Part shown: piece by piece, positions 9,397 through 17,678 of the stretch
Numbering within the stretch: the first letter of the stretch is position 1
Layout of the letters: every line of letters starts with the position of its first letter
DNA from: Bradyrhizobium diazoefficiens
Lineage (GTDB): Bacteria; Pseudomonadota; Alphaproteobacteria; Rhizobiales; Xanthobacteraceae
Direction of reading: 5' to 3'
Assembly (NCBI RefSeq): GCF_018131015.1
Contig: NZ_JAFCJJ010000007.1
Coordinates: 62,001-126,000 of the forward strand
DNA length: 64,000 nucleotides
Notes under the pieces: generated by a model
Told to the model about the DNA's origin: nothing
Databases searched by the model: none
Seen by the model: the letters and a program-made list of their open reading frames with translations, nothing else
Position numbers and translations under genes: made by a program

Positions 9397-9816
9397 ATGA
9401 CCAGCACCGAGATCCCCGCCGGCTTCGAGCCGCATTTCCGCAAGGCGCCCCTGACCGATCCCTGGGAGCCGCTCTATTCCAGGAAGACCGATAAGGGCGT
9501 CACCGTGGGATTGCGGCTGGCGACGCCGCACACCAACGCGCGCGGGTTGATCCATGGCGGGCTGATCGCGGCGCTGGCCGATGCCGCCATGGGCTATAGC
9601 TGCGCGCAGGCGACGGGTTGGACGACGTCGTTCGTCACGATCTCGCTGTCGGTTGACTATGTCGGCGCCGGAGAAATCGGCCAATGGTTTGCGGTCGAGG
9701 GTGAGGCGATCAAGACCGGCAGCACGATTTGCTTCGCGCAATGCCTGGCTAAAGCCGACGACGTCGTGATCGCCCGCGCCAGCGGCACGTTTCGCGTGGT
9801 GCCGAAGAAGGGGTGA
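9397..9816 (+). CDS. PaaI-family hotdog-fold acyl-CoA thioesterase
   Basis: The 139-residue protein carries the PaaI/YbgC-like hotdog signature N-x4-HGGLIAALAD (NARGLIHGGLIAALADAAMG), followed by a second strand motif SVDYVGAGEIG. Such proteins hydrolyse acyl- or aryl-CoA thioesters. Its position after pobA hints at release of CoA from aromatic intermediates, but the intergenic distance of 163 bp means it is not clearly in the same transcript. A purine-rich GAGAGAG sits just before the ATG. Confidence 0.75.
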   Translation: MTSTEIPAGFEPHFRKAPLTDPWEPLYSRKTDKGVTVGLRLATPHTNARGLIHGGLIAALADAAMGYSCAQATGWTTSFVTISLSVDYVGAGEIGQWFAVEGEAIKTGSTICFAQCLAKADDVVIARASGTFRVVPKKG

Positions 9817-9825
9817 TGTTTCTTC

Positions 9826-10000
9826 GTGCCCCGGACGCAGCGCAGCGCGTCGCTCTTGCGACGTGGTGCGCTGCAGAGCCGGGGCCCATGCGGCAGCGGC
9901 TTATGCGGCCTTCTGGGTCCCGGCTCAGCGCAGCAACGCCAGAAGCGCGTTCACGCGCGTCTTCGACCCGCTAGGCGCGTTGCCGCGCGTCCGGGACACG
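9826..10000. repeat. Palindromic repeat, CCCCGGACGCAGCGCAGC family (copy 1)
   Basis: The sequence begins GTGCCCCGGACGCAGCGCAGCG, contains TGCGCTGCAGAGCCGGGGCCCATGCGGCAG and ends GCGCGTCCGGGACACG. Its two ends are reverse complements. Closely related copies are at 18200-18333 and 35569-35679. It fills the convergent gap between the thioesterase and the LysR gene. Confidence 0.85.
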
Positions 10001-10005
10001 GGCGT

Positions 10006-10890
10006 TCACCCGAATCTCCACGCCGTCGTCTCGACCACGAGATCGACGAAGGCGCGCACCTTGGCCGAGAGCAGCCGCGAGGTCGGGTAGACGATGTGGA
10101 TCGGCAGCGCGGGCTGCTCGTATTTCGCCAGCAGAATTTTCAGCCGCCCGCGCGAAAGGCCGTCGGCGGCCTGGTAGGCCAGCACGCGGGTCACGCCGCC
10201 GCCGGCCTCGGCATATTGCAGGGCGGCGTCGGCGCTGTTGCTGATGAAGCGGGGCGAGGGCGTCACCTCGATCTCGCGGCCGTCGCGCAGGAAGCGCCAG
10301 GCGGTCGCCGGGCCGAACTGGATGGTCTGGTGCCCGGCCAGCGCCTCGGGCGTCCTCGGCTCGCCATGGCGCTTCAGATAAGACGGCGCGGCCACCACGA
10401 TCCGGCGCATCTCGCCGACCTGGCGCGCGACCAGCGAGGAATCGGCGAGGTGGCCGATCCGCACTGCGACGTCGACGGCGTCCTCGACCAAATTGACGAG
10501 ATGGTCCGACAGCCGCAACTCGCCGGCGACCTCCGGATAGCGCTTGAGATAAGCGGTCATCACCGGCCCGACATGGAGCCGGCCGAAGCCGAGCGGGGCC
10601 GACACCACCAGCCGCCCGCTCGGCCGGTTGCGTTCCTCGCGCGCCGAGCCGTCGGCCTCCTCGACATCGGCCAAAATCCGCCGCGCACGTTCGAGATAGC
10701 GCGTGCCGACGTCGGTCAGCCGTACCTGCCGCGTGGTCCGCTGCAAGAGCCGCGCGCCGAGATGCTCCTCCAGTCCTGCGATCAGCCGCGTCACCGCCGA
10801 AGGCGACAGCCGCAGCTTCCGCGCCGCTGGCGCAAAGCCGCGCAATTCGGCGACGGTGACGAAGACGTGCATGGCCTCGAGCCGGTCCAT
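10006..10890 (-). CDS. LysR-family transcriptional regulator
   Basis: The 294-residue protein has an N-terminal winged helix-turn-helix (MHVFVTVAELRGFAPAARKLRLSPSAVTRLIAGLEEHLG, residues about 6-45) and a periplasmic-binding-protein-like effector domain. It resembles the CrgA/PecT-like LysR subgroup (RTTRQVRLTDVGTRYLERA). The start at 10890 (MDRLEAMHVF) is chosen over 10926 because the latter lies across the operator. It is divergent from the PNPOx-like gene and probably controls it and itself through the dyad at 10893-10917. Confidence 0.9.
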   Translation of the reverse strand: MDRLEAMHVFVTVAELRGFAPAARKLRLSPSAVTRLIAGLEEHLGARLLQRTTRQVRLTDVGTRYLERARRILADVEEADGSAREERNRPSGRLVVSAPLGFGRLHVGPVMTAYLKRYPEVAGELRLSDHLVNLVEDAVDVAVRIGHLADSSLVARQVGEMRRIVVAAPSYLKRHGEPRTPEALAGHQTIQFGPATAWRFLRDGREIEVTPSPRFISNSADAALQYAEAGGGVTRVLAYQAADGLSRGRLKILLAKYEQPALPIHIVYPTSRLLSAKVRAFVDLVVETTAWRFG

Positions 10891-10892
10891 GA

Positions 10893-10917
10893 CATTATTG
10901 CATATACCGCAATGATG
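10893..10917. promoter_or_regulatory. LysR-type operator candidate in divergent promoter
   Basis: CATTATTGC-ATATACC-GCAATGATG is an inverted repeat with 8 of 9 arm pairs matching and a 7-bp AT-rich spacer. It contains ATTGC-N7-GCAAT, a typical LysR dyad geometry. It begins 2 bp upstream of the LysR ATG. Confidence 0.6.
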
Positions 10918-11012
10918 AAGTGTCAAGCGCGCGCATTGTTTTGGCCGCGAGAGGGTCCATTTTAACGCGTAAACGACGCGAACATGCGCCGGAATTTTCA
11001 GGAGACGTTGCG

Positions 11013-11648
11013 ATGACCTCTGCAGCGCGCATCTATGCCAGCGACGTGGCGTTCACGCCGGCGGTGAAGTCGATCCAGGCCCGAAAAGGCTCGCGCGAGG
11101 CCTATGCGCGCGCCGAGCAGCAGGGCTGGCGCACCGCGGTGGACGAGAATCTCGCCGCCTTCCTGGCCGACGCCAACAGCTTCTACTTCGCGACCGCCGC
11201 GGCCGACGGCCAGCCCTACATCCAGCACCGCGGCGGGCCGAAGGGCTTTCTCAAGGTGCTGGACAAGCAGACGCTCGCCTTCGCCGACTATGCCGGCAAC
11301 CAGCAATTCCTGACGCAGGGAAATCTCTCGGAGAATCCAAAAGCCTACATCTTCATCATGGACTACGCCCACCGCCGCCGGGTGAAGATCTGGGGCGAGG
11401 CGCGCGTGGTCGAGGACGACGATGCGCTGACGCAGGCGCTGATGCCGAAAGGCTATCGCGCCCGGCCGGAGCAGGTGATCCTGTTCAGGATCACAGCCTG
11501 GGACACCAACTGCCCGCAGCACATCCCGCAGAAATTCGACGCCGCCGCCGTCGCCGCCGCGCTCGCGGCCAAGGACCAGCGCATCGCGGAGCTGGAGGCG
11601 GAAGTGGCGGCGTTGAAGGGCGAGAAGGCGGTGACGAGTTCAGGCTGA
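11013..11648 (+). CDS. Pyridoxamine 5'-phosphate oxidase-family flavoprotein
   Basis: The 211-residue protein has a PNPOx-like split beta-barrel: FLADANSFYFATAAADGQPYIQHRGGPKGFLKVLD, LAFADYAGNQQFLTQGNLSENPKAYIFIMDY and RVKIWGEARVVED. These proteins bind FMN or F420-like cofactors and reduce diverse substrates. The C-terminus is a short coiled coil (AAALAAKDQRIAELEAEVAALKG). The ATG at 11013 has AGGAG 8 bp upstream; the longer reading to 10920 overlaps the regulator's operator. It is divergent from, and probably controlled by, the LysR gene. Confidence 0.8.
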   Translation: MTSAARIYASDVAFTPAVKSIQARKGSREAYARAEQQGWRTAVDENLAAFLADANSFYFATAAADGQPYIQHRGGPKGFLKVLDKQTLAFADYAGNQQFLTQGNLSENPKAYIFIMDYAHRRRVKIWGEARVVEDDDALTQALMPKGYRARPEQVILFRITAWDTNCPQHIPQKFDAAAVAAALAAKDQRIAELEAEVAALKGEKAVTSSG

Positions 11649-11670
11649 AGCCATCGCCACACGGCCGGTG

Positions 11671-11722
11671 CACCCTCCCCTTGCGGGAGAGGGTGGCTCG
11701 CCGCGATAGCGGCGAGCCATCC
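11671..11722. repeat. Short palindromic repeat fragment (CTTGCGGGAGAGGGTGGCTCG)
   Basis: The piece CTCCCCTTGCGGGAGAGGGTGGCTCGCCGC-GATA-GCGGCGAGCCA contains a strong hairpin GGCTCGCCGC/GCGGCGAGCC and resembles one arm of the repeat at 4542-4678. It lies in a convergent gap and could end transcription from both sides. Confidence 0.7.
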
Positions 11723-11728
11723 TACGAG

Positions 11729-12586
11729 CTAGCTGGCTCCATCCCCGCCACGCTTGCCTCCTCGAAACAGCGCTTCGAAACTGTAGATGCCGGCCGCGAG
11801 ATAGACGGTGTCGGCGAGGCCCCGGACGACGAGGTCGGCGATCGAGACGGCCGAGATCAGCGCATAGAAGAGCTGGACCATGAGCCAGAAGATCCCGAGC
11901 GTCGCGGCGACACGGAGCGCCTTTTGCAGCGCTGTTGCGGCGGGGAAGGCCGAGCCTGCCAGCCAATAAAAGGCGCCCATGCTGAGCCCGCAGGCCATGG
12001 TCCAGATGAAGGTGCCGGTCGGCCGGGCGATGTAGCCGGAGACAATGTGCAGGACAGGATAAGAGAGGAGGTAGCGTCCACCGACATAGATGAGCGCGAC
12101 CCACAGCATCGATGGCCAGGGTGCAATCTCGACGGCCGGTCCTTGTTGCCGGTTGTCCGCCGGACGGACGAAGCGGGCGAGTAGCATGCCGAGTAAGAGA
12201 TAAGGAAGCGCGTCGGCGACAGCGGTGATGAGCTCCGGCCTGAATGGGGTCGGGAAGACGAACGCGGATTCCAGCACGCCGAAGAACATGACGAGCGCGA
12301 TCGGCGCGAAGAAGCGCTGGCCGGCCGGAACGGGCAATCCGCGGAGCGCCGGGCCTACGCGAAGAAAGATCGCCGCGAGAAAGCCGAACATGACGAGGAA
12401 GCCGACGACGGCCGCGACCGGAAAGGTACCGTTCCTGACGAAGACGCTCTGCGGCAGACCGTTGTCGAAATAGTCGAAGTCGAACGCCCAGGATAACGAG
12501 CGATGTAGAGCCACGTCCACCATGACGCAGGCGAGGACGATCAGCGCGGTCCACGCGTAGGGTGTTCGCGCGTGCTGCGTGTGCAT
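11729..12586 (-). CDS. Multi-pass membrane protein of unknown function
   Basis: I do not recognise this 285-residue protein. About seven hydrophobic segments are visible, for example ALIVLACVMVDVAL, AAVVGFLVMFGFLAAIFL, PIALVMFFGVLESAFVF, LPYLLLGMLLARFV, LWVALIYVGGRYLL, TMACGLSMGAFYWLAG and LGIFWLMVQLFYALI. An overlapping frame (11640-12602) of similar length encodes only arginine-rich sequence and is rejected. The ATG at 12586 gives a short cytoplasmic N-terminus. There is no operon partner; it is flanked by a repeat and by the EAL gene. I cannot assign a function. Confidence 0.65.
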   Translation of the reverse strand: MHTQHARTPYAWTALIVLACVMVDVALHRSLSWAFDFDYFDNGLPQSVFVRNGTFPVAAVVGFLVMFGFLAAIFLRVGPALRGLPVPAGQRFFAPIALVMFFGVLESAFVFPTPFRPELITAVADALPYLLLGMLLARFVRPADNRQQGPAVEIAPWPSMLWVALIYVGGRYLLSYPVLHIVSGYIARPTGTFIWTMACGLSMGAFYWLAGSAFPAATALQKALRVAATLGIFWLMVQLFYALISAVSIADLVVRGLADTVYLAAGIYSFEALFRGGKRGGDGAS

Positions 12587-12838
12587 GGGGTCTCCGCTCC
12601 ACCTAAGGCGCGGATGGACTCTAGCGACGCCGGTCGAGCGGTCCTTGAGGAAACGCAAACTTGACGTGGCTGCGGAGATCGGATGCGCCACGATTTGCGG
12701 CTTGTCGGAAATCGGGTCGTCGGTGAAGGGTTTTGCCGCACCCTAAAACCGCCGCGCTTATGCATGATCTAACTGAGGTCTTTGGCCTAGCGCGTCTCCC
12801 GCAGGGGGAGAAGGGAAAAGATCTCGCGCTTCGAGAAA

Positions 12839-15715
12839 TCAGCTCGCGGCTTCCAGCCGCACTTCCGTCAGCAGCCGCATTGCGGCGTCGGCGTCCATCG
12901 GCTCGCCGAAGGCAAAGCCCTGCGCGTATTCGCAGCCCATCTGGGACAGCTCGACCGCGTCGGAATCGGTCTCGGCGCCTTCCGCCACGACGTCCATGCC
13001 GAGATCATGCGCGAGCGCGATGATCGACTTCAGGATCACCGGCCGCGTGCCGCGGTTGGTGGTGCGCACGAAGGACTGGTCGATCTTGATGGTGTCGAAC
13101 GGGAAGCGCTGCAGATAGGCCAGCGAGGAGTGGCCGGTGCCGAAATCGTCGAGCGACAGGCCAGTGCCGAGCTCGCGGATCCGCGTCAGCATCTGCGCGG
13201 CGTGCTCCGGATTCTCCATCACCAGCGATTCCGTCAGTTCGAGCTTGAGCGTGCCGCGGGCGACCGAGGAGCGCGACAGCACGGTGCGGATGTCATGGAT
13301 CAGGTCATGCCGCAGGAGCTGCCGCGAGGAGACGTTGACGCTGGCAAAGATCGGCTCGCGCGAGCGCATCGCGCGCTGCCACACCGAGAGCTGTTTTGCG
13401 GTCTGGTCGAGCACGAACATGCCGAGGTCGACGATCAGGCCGGTCTCTTCCGCGATCGAGATGAATTCCGACGGCGCCATGCGGCCGAGCTTCGGATGGT
13501 CCCAGCGCGCCAGGGCCTCGAAGCCGGCGATGGAGCGATCCTCCAGCCGCACGATCGGCTGGTACAGGATGGTGATCTCCTGCCGCTCGATGGCGCGGCG
13601 CAGCTCGCTCTCCAGCGTCAGCCGGTCGGTTTTTCGCGCACGCATGGCTGGTTTGTACACATCGATGCGGTCGCCGCCGATGCGCTTGGAGTGATACATC
13701 GCGAGCTCGGCGTCCTTGATGATCTCGTCCGTCAATTGAACTTGCGGATCAGAAAGGGCGAGCCCGATCGATGCCGTGAGGAAGATCTCGCGGTCGTTGA
13801 AGGCGATCGGCGCGCGGATGGTCTTGCGGATGGTCTCGGCGAAGGCGGTGATGCGCGCGGAGTCCTGCTCCGACAGCAGGATCAGGCCGAACTGGTCGCC
13901 GGCGAGCCGCGCCAGCGTGTCCTGCGGCTTCAGGATGCGGGTGAGGCGGCGGGCAAGCGTCAGCAGGATGGAATCGCCGACCGCGATGCCGACGGAATCG
14001 TTGACCTGCTTGAAGCGGTCGAGGTCGATCACCATCAGCGTCGGCCGCAGCGCCGGCATGGTCTTGGCGAAATGCGCCACCGCGCCCAGCCGGTCCATGA
14101 ACAGTTTTCGGTTGGGCAGGCCGGTCAAATTGTCATGCACGGAATCGTGCAGCAGGCGTTCCTCGGCGTTGCGCAGCTCGGTGACGTCGGTGAGCGTGCC
14201 GACCACGCGCGAGACCTCGCCGTCGGAGCCGACCACGGGGCGCGCCTTCAGCGCGAACCACATGAAATGGCCGTCCGGGGTGCGCAGGCGGAAGTCCTGC
14301 ACCAGGCGGCCGCGGCGCTGGTCGAGCACGCTGTCGAGCGCGGCGCGGAAACGGTCCTGGTCGAGCGGATGCAGCACCTCGAGCCAGCTCGCAGCCGGCC
14401 CTTCCAGCGTGCCCCGCTTCAGTCCAAGCAGGGCTTCGGTCTCGGGGCTTGTAAAAACCTTGTCGGCGGACACGTCCCAGTCCCAGATCAAATCGCCGGA
14501 ACCGGCGAGCGCCAGCGCCCGCCGCTCGATGTCGGAGACGACGCCGGTGGTTGCGCCGCCGCCGGCGAAGGCGTGCTGCATCACCGTGAAGCCGATCAGC
14601 ATCACGATCAGCACGAGGCCGCCGAGCAGCGCTGGGCCGACGATGTCGTTGGTGACGGAACCTGCGACCGTCATGCCGGCCGCGACCACCCAGACCACGA
14701 GCAGGAACCAGGTCGGGATCAGCAGCACCGCGCGGTCGAAGCCGTGGGTGGAGAGATAGACGATCAGCGCAAAGCCGGCGAAGGCGATCAGCACCAGCGA
14801 CATGCGCGCGATGCCGGAGGCGACGGCCGGGTCGAACAGGGCGAGCGCCACCAGGGACCCTAGGAAGGCGAGCCAGCCCACGGTGATGTGCGAATAGCGC
14901 ACGTGCCAGCGACTGAGATTGAGATAGGCGAACAGGAACACCAGCAGCGTCGCCGCCAGGATCGCCTCGCCCGCCGCGCGCCAGATGCGCTCGGCGTTGT
15001 TCGACATGTCCAGAACCTTGCCCCAGAAGCCGAAATCGACGCCGATATAGACCAGCACCGCCCAGGCCAGCGCCGCGGCCGCCGGGAACATGATGCTGCC
15101 CTTCACCACGAACAGGATGGTGAGCACGAGGGCCAGAAGCCCGGAGATGCCGATCACGATGCCCTGGTAGAGCGTGAAGGAGTTGACCTTATCCTTGTAG
15201 GCTTCCGGCTCCCACAGATAGAGCTGCGGCAGCTTGTCGGTGCGCAGTTCCGCCACGAAGGTGATGACGGCGCCGGGGTCGAGCGTGATGCGGAACACGT
15301 CGGCGGTCGGGCTTTCCTGCCGCTCCGGCCGGTCGCCGGTCGAGGGCGTGATGGTCGCGATGCGCGACAGCCCGAGGTCGGGCCAGAGCAACCCCGAGGA
15401 GACGATGCGGTAGTGCGGGGCGACGATCAGGCGGTCGAGCTGGTCGTCGGTGTTGTTGGCGAGCGCGAACACCACCCAGTTCTGGCCGCCTTCGCGGGCA
15501 CGCACCTCGATGCGGCGTACGATGCCGTCGGTGCCGGGCGCGGTGGACACCTGGATGCGGTCGGCATCGCTGCGCTGGTGCTCGAGCACGCCGGTGAGGT
15601 CGATCGCGGGCGCGTCGCTGCGCACGCTGACGGCGTCAAGCGCGCGCGCCGGCGAGGCGGCGGCAAGCATCATGAGGCCCAGCGCGATGGGCGCGAGGCA
15701 CCTGAGCAGACGCAA
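12839..15715 (-). CDS. Membrane PAS-GGDEF-EAL protein, probable c-di-GMP phosphodiesterase
   Basis: The 958-residue protein has a signal peptide (cut after ASPARA), a periplasmic beta domain to about residue 165 and seven membrane segments. These are followed by a PAS/PAC domain (LIWDWDVSADKVFTSPETEALLG), a GGDEF domain and a C-terminal EAL domain. The GGDEF site reads AGDQF, so diguanylate cyclase activity is unlikely and the domain may instead be regulatory. The EAL domain keeps EALARW, LELTES, DDFGTGHSSL, KIDQSF and AEGAE, so it should hydrolyse c-di-GMP. The start is TTG at 15715 with GGAG upstream. The N-terminal layout is like 7TMR-DISM sensors. Confidence 0.9.
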   Translation of the reverse strand: MRLLRCLAPIALGLMMLAAASPARALDAVSVRSDAPAIDLTGVLEHQRSDADRIQVSTAPGTDGIVRRIEVRAREGGQNWVVFALANNTDDQLDRLIVAPHYRIVSSGLLWPDLGLSRIATITPSTGDRPERQESPTADVFRITLDPGAVITFVAELRTDKLPQLYLWEPEAYKDKVNSFTLYQGIVIGISGLLALVLTILFVVKGSIMFPAAAALAWAVLVYIGVDFGFWGKVLDMSNNAERIWRAAGEAILAATLLVFLFAYLNLSRWHVRYSHITVGWLAFLGSLVALALFDPAVASGIARMSLVLIAFAGFALIVYLSTHGFDRAVLLIPTWFLLVVWVVAAGMTVAGSVTNDIVGPALLGGLVLIVMLIGFTVMQHAFAGGGATTGVVSDIERRALALAGSGDLIWDWDVSADKVFTSPETEALLGLKRGTLEGPAASWLEVLHPLDQDRFRAALDSVLDQRRGRLVQDFRLRTPDGHFMWFALKARPVVGSDGEVSRVVGTLTDVTELRNAEERLLHDSVHDNLTGLPNRKLFMDRLGAVAHFAKTMPALRPTLMVIDLDRFKQVNDSVGIAVGDSILLTLARRLTRILKPQDTLARLAGDQFGLILLSEQDSARITAFAETIRKTIRAPIAFNDREIFLTASIGLALSDPQVQLTDEIIKDAELAMYHSKRIGGDRIDVYKPAMRARKTDRLTLESELRRAIERQEITILYQPIVRLEDRSIAGFEALARWDHPKLGRMAPSEFISIAEETGLIVDLGMFVLDQTAKQLSVWQRAMRSREPIFASVNVSSRQLLRHDLIHDIRTVLSRSSVARGTLKLELTESLVMENPEHAAQMLTRIRELGTGLSLDDFGTGHSSLAYLQRFPFDTIKIDQSFVRTTNRGTRPVILKSIIALAHDLGMDVVAEGAETDSDAVELSQMGCEYAQGFAFGEPMDADAAMRLLTEVRLEAAS

Positions 15716-15867
15716 GGTCAGTTCTCCGCGTTCGGCGCAAACTTCGTGTGCAAGGCGATTCTAGAAGGCGATATCAGACCGAACGGAAGTGGTTCGGCGC
15801 GTCGCGATAGATGCCACGAAAGCGTGGAAAATCAAAGGGTTTCCGCCTTGCCCTGTGGGCCAGCGGC

Positions 15868-16866
15868 CTAGACCTCCAACACAATTTTGCCAATATGTGC
15901 CGAGGTTTCCATGCGCCGGTGGGCGTCCACGGCCTTTTCCAGCGGGAAAGCGCTGTCCATCACCGGTTTGACCCGGCCCTCGCGCAGAAGCGGCATCACT
16001 TTCGCCTCGATTGCGGCCACCATCGCCGCCTTGTCCGCATTACTACGGGGGCGCAGCGTCGAGCCGGTATGGGTCAGGCGCTTCACCATCACCTTGGCGA
16101 TGTTGACGCTGACCTTGGGGCCGTTGAGGGTCGCGATCTGCACGATGCGGCCGTCCACCGCGGCAGCATCGTAGTTGCGGTCGACATAGTCGCCGGCGAC
16201 CATGTCGAGGATCAGATTCGCGCCGGCCTTGCCGGTCTCTTCCTTGACCACGGCCACGAAGTCCTCGCTCTTGTAGTTGATGGCGCGGTCGGCACCGAGC
16301 TTGAGGCAGGCGTCGGCCTTGTCCTGCGATCCGACGGTCACGATCACCTTGGCGCCGAACGCCTTGGCAAGCTGGATCGCCATGGTGCCGATGCCGGAGG
16401 AGCCGCCATGGATCAGCAGCGTCTCGCCGGCCTTGAGACCGCCGCGCTCGAACACATTGTGCCAGACCGTCATCAGGGTTTCCGGCAGCGCGCCGGCTTC
16501 CTTGATCGAGAGTGCCGGCGGCACGCTCATGGCCTGGGCGTCCTGGGCGATGCAGTACTGCGCATAGCCGCCGCCGGCGACGAGCGACATCACCTTGTCG
16601 CCGATCTTGTGGCGCTTCGCGTTGCTGCCGACCGCAACCACCTCGCCCGCGATCTCCAGGCCGGGCAGGTCGCTGGCGCCGGGCGGCGGCGGATAGGCGC
16701 CGGAGCGCTGCGCCACGTCGGGCCGGTTGACGCCCGCGGCCTGCACCTTGACCAGGATCTCGTCGGGACCGGGCTGCGGCAGGGGACGTTGTTCCGGCAC
16801 CAGCACCTCCGGCCCGCCGGGCTTGGAGATGGCGACCACGGTCATTTGCGCGGGCAGCTTTTCCAT
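15868..16866 (-). CDS. NAD(P)H-quinone oxidoreductase (zinc-free MDR/QOR family)
   Basis: The 332-residue protein belongs to the PIG3/QOR branch of the medium-chain dehydrogenases: AGVNRPDVAQRSGAYPPPPGASD, GLEIAGEVVAVG, TLLIHGGSSGIGTMAIQLAKAFGAKV (NADPH site). It lacks the catalytic zinc ligands of alcohol dehydrogenases and would reduce quinones with NADPH in the cytoplasm. I prefer the ATG at 16866, preceded by AAGGA at 8-bp spacing, over the in-frame ATG at 16908, which has no Shine-Dalgarno sequence. It is divergent from the DUF1192 gene with a 99-bp gap. Confidence 0.85.
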   Translation of the reverse strand: MEKLPAQMTVVAISKPGGPEVLVPEQRPLPQPGPDEILVKVQAAGVNRPDVAQRSGAYPPPPGASDLPGLEIAGEVVAVGSNAKRHKIGDKVMSLVAGGGYAQYCIAQDAQAMSVPPALSIKEAGALPETLMTVWHNVFERGGLKAGETLLIHGGSSGIGTMAIQLAKAFGAKVIVTVGSQDKADACLKLGADRAINYKSEDFVAVVKEETGKAGANLILDMVAGDYVDRNYDAAAVDGRIVQIATLNGPKVSVNIAKVMVKRLTHTGSTLRPRSNADKAAMVAAIEAKVMPLLREGRVKPVMDSAFPLEKAVDAHRRMETSAHIGKIVLEV

Positions 16867-16965
16867 GATTTGTCCTTGAGCAAGGCTTGCGGATTGGAAC
16901 GAGGTCATTGCTTAGCCAGCGCGGCCGATGCTGGCAACCGCCTCGGCCGTTAGGGAGAACCGACC

Positions 16966-17157
16966 ATGCCGATGGAAGACGACGATCGCCCGCGCAAGAA
17001 GATCACGCATGAGATCGGACAGGACCTCTCACTGTTGTCGGTCGAGGAACTGACCGAGCGCGTCGCCTTGCTGAAGACGGAGATCGCAAGGCTCGAAGAA
17101 GCCGCCACCAAAAAACGCGCCTCGCGCGATGCGGCGAACAGTTTTTTCAAGTCGTAG
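16966..17157 (+). CDS. DUF1192 small coiled-coil protein
   Basis: This 63-residue protein has the DUF1192 signature DLSLLSVEELTERVALLKTEIARLE, a short amphipathic coiled coil, and a basic C-terminal tail KKRASRDAANSFFKS. DUF1192 proteins are widespread in alphaproteobacteria and have no established biochemical function. A purine-rich GGGAGA lies upstream of the ATG. Confidence 0.85.
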   Translation: MPMEDDDRPRKKITHEIGQDLSLLSVEELTERVALLKTEIARLEEAATKKRASRDAANSFFKS

Positions 17158-17225
17158 GGTCGCCGACGCTGGTCCGAAGCTTGCGACGCGCCCATCCTTG
17201 AGGAGCGCGAGCCGCTTCCACGGCG

Positions 17226-17315
17226 TCATGGCCGGGCTTGTCCCGGCCATCCACGTTCTTTCTCTCACACGTCGATACAAAGCCGTGGATGCCCGGGACA
17301 AGCCCGGGCATGACG
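17226..17315. repeat. Palindromic repeat, CATGGCCGGGCTTGTCCCGGCCATCC family
   Basis: The block GTCATGGCCGGGCTTGTCCCGGCCATCCACG is matched near its other end by CGTGGATGCCCGGGACAAGCCCGGGCATGAC, forming a nested hairpin of about 90 nt. It is related in layout to the repeats at 29128-29229 and 40092-40192. Confidence 0.85.
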
Positions 17316-17404
17316 GGCAGTTTTGTTCCGCGCTCGCTCGGCCACTGACCGACCTATGGCTAACGAACCTTCAAAATAATCGTTCGTTTACTGTCGATTA
17401 AGCT

Positions 17405-17522
17405 TTCGGGTTTATGACTCGTACTGTCCTCGTTTGGACACCGAGTGGCTCCTGTCCACTCTGTTTGACGCCTCCCTGTTATCAACTTTCAAAGCCGCCG
17501 GGTCTTCCGGCGGCTCTTTTTT
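17405..17522 (+). ncRNA. Candidate small RNA with anti-Shine-Dalgarno loop
   Basis: Between the repeat and rcdA, 17405-17522 ends in a perfect intrinsic terminator that no recognisable gene precedes. Upstream of it, GAGTGG (17443-17448) pairs with CCACTC (17456-17461) and exposes CTCCTGT in the loop; a single-stranded CCTCCC follows at 17471-17476. Pyrimidine-rich CUCCU/CCUCCC motifs in loops are typical of rhizobial trans-acting sRNAs that block ribosome binding sites. The 5' end is not defined by a convincing promoter. A reading frame from the ATG at 17414 runs through the terminator and is not supported. Confidence 0.45.
17493..17522 (+). terminator. Intrinsic terminator before rcdA
   Basis: AGCCGCCGG (17493-17501) pairs perfectly with CCGGCGGCT (17507-17515) across a 5-nt loop and is followed by CTTTTTT. 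The T-run is only on the plus strand, so it terminates rightward transcripts. It is 157 bp upstream of rcdA. Confidence 0.9.
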
Positions 17523-17678
17523 GCGTCTCATTCCGGTTGAATTCTTCAGGAAAGACCCGCGGAAACCATATCCGCGCATCTCGCTGGACTCCGCGTCTCG
17601 CCCGCGCAATGATTTGTTCATCATAATCCGGCTGCCCAAGGCCGGGCGGTAAGACAGTTGCGTAAGGGGCGTTAACCA

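Noticed and set aside
11640..12602. Alternative minus-strand frame overlapping the membrane protein.
   Set aside because: It encodes Arg/Ser/Pro-rich sequence without hydrophobic segments and extends into the repeat; the other frame has a coherent membrane topology.
17200..17420. CtrA binding site (TTAA-N7-TTAA) before rcdA.
   Set aside because: Only single TTAA half-sites are present; no correctly spaced pair was found.
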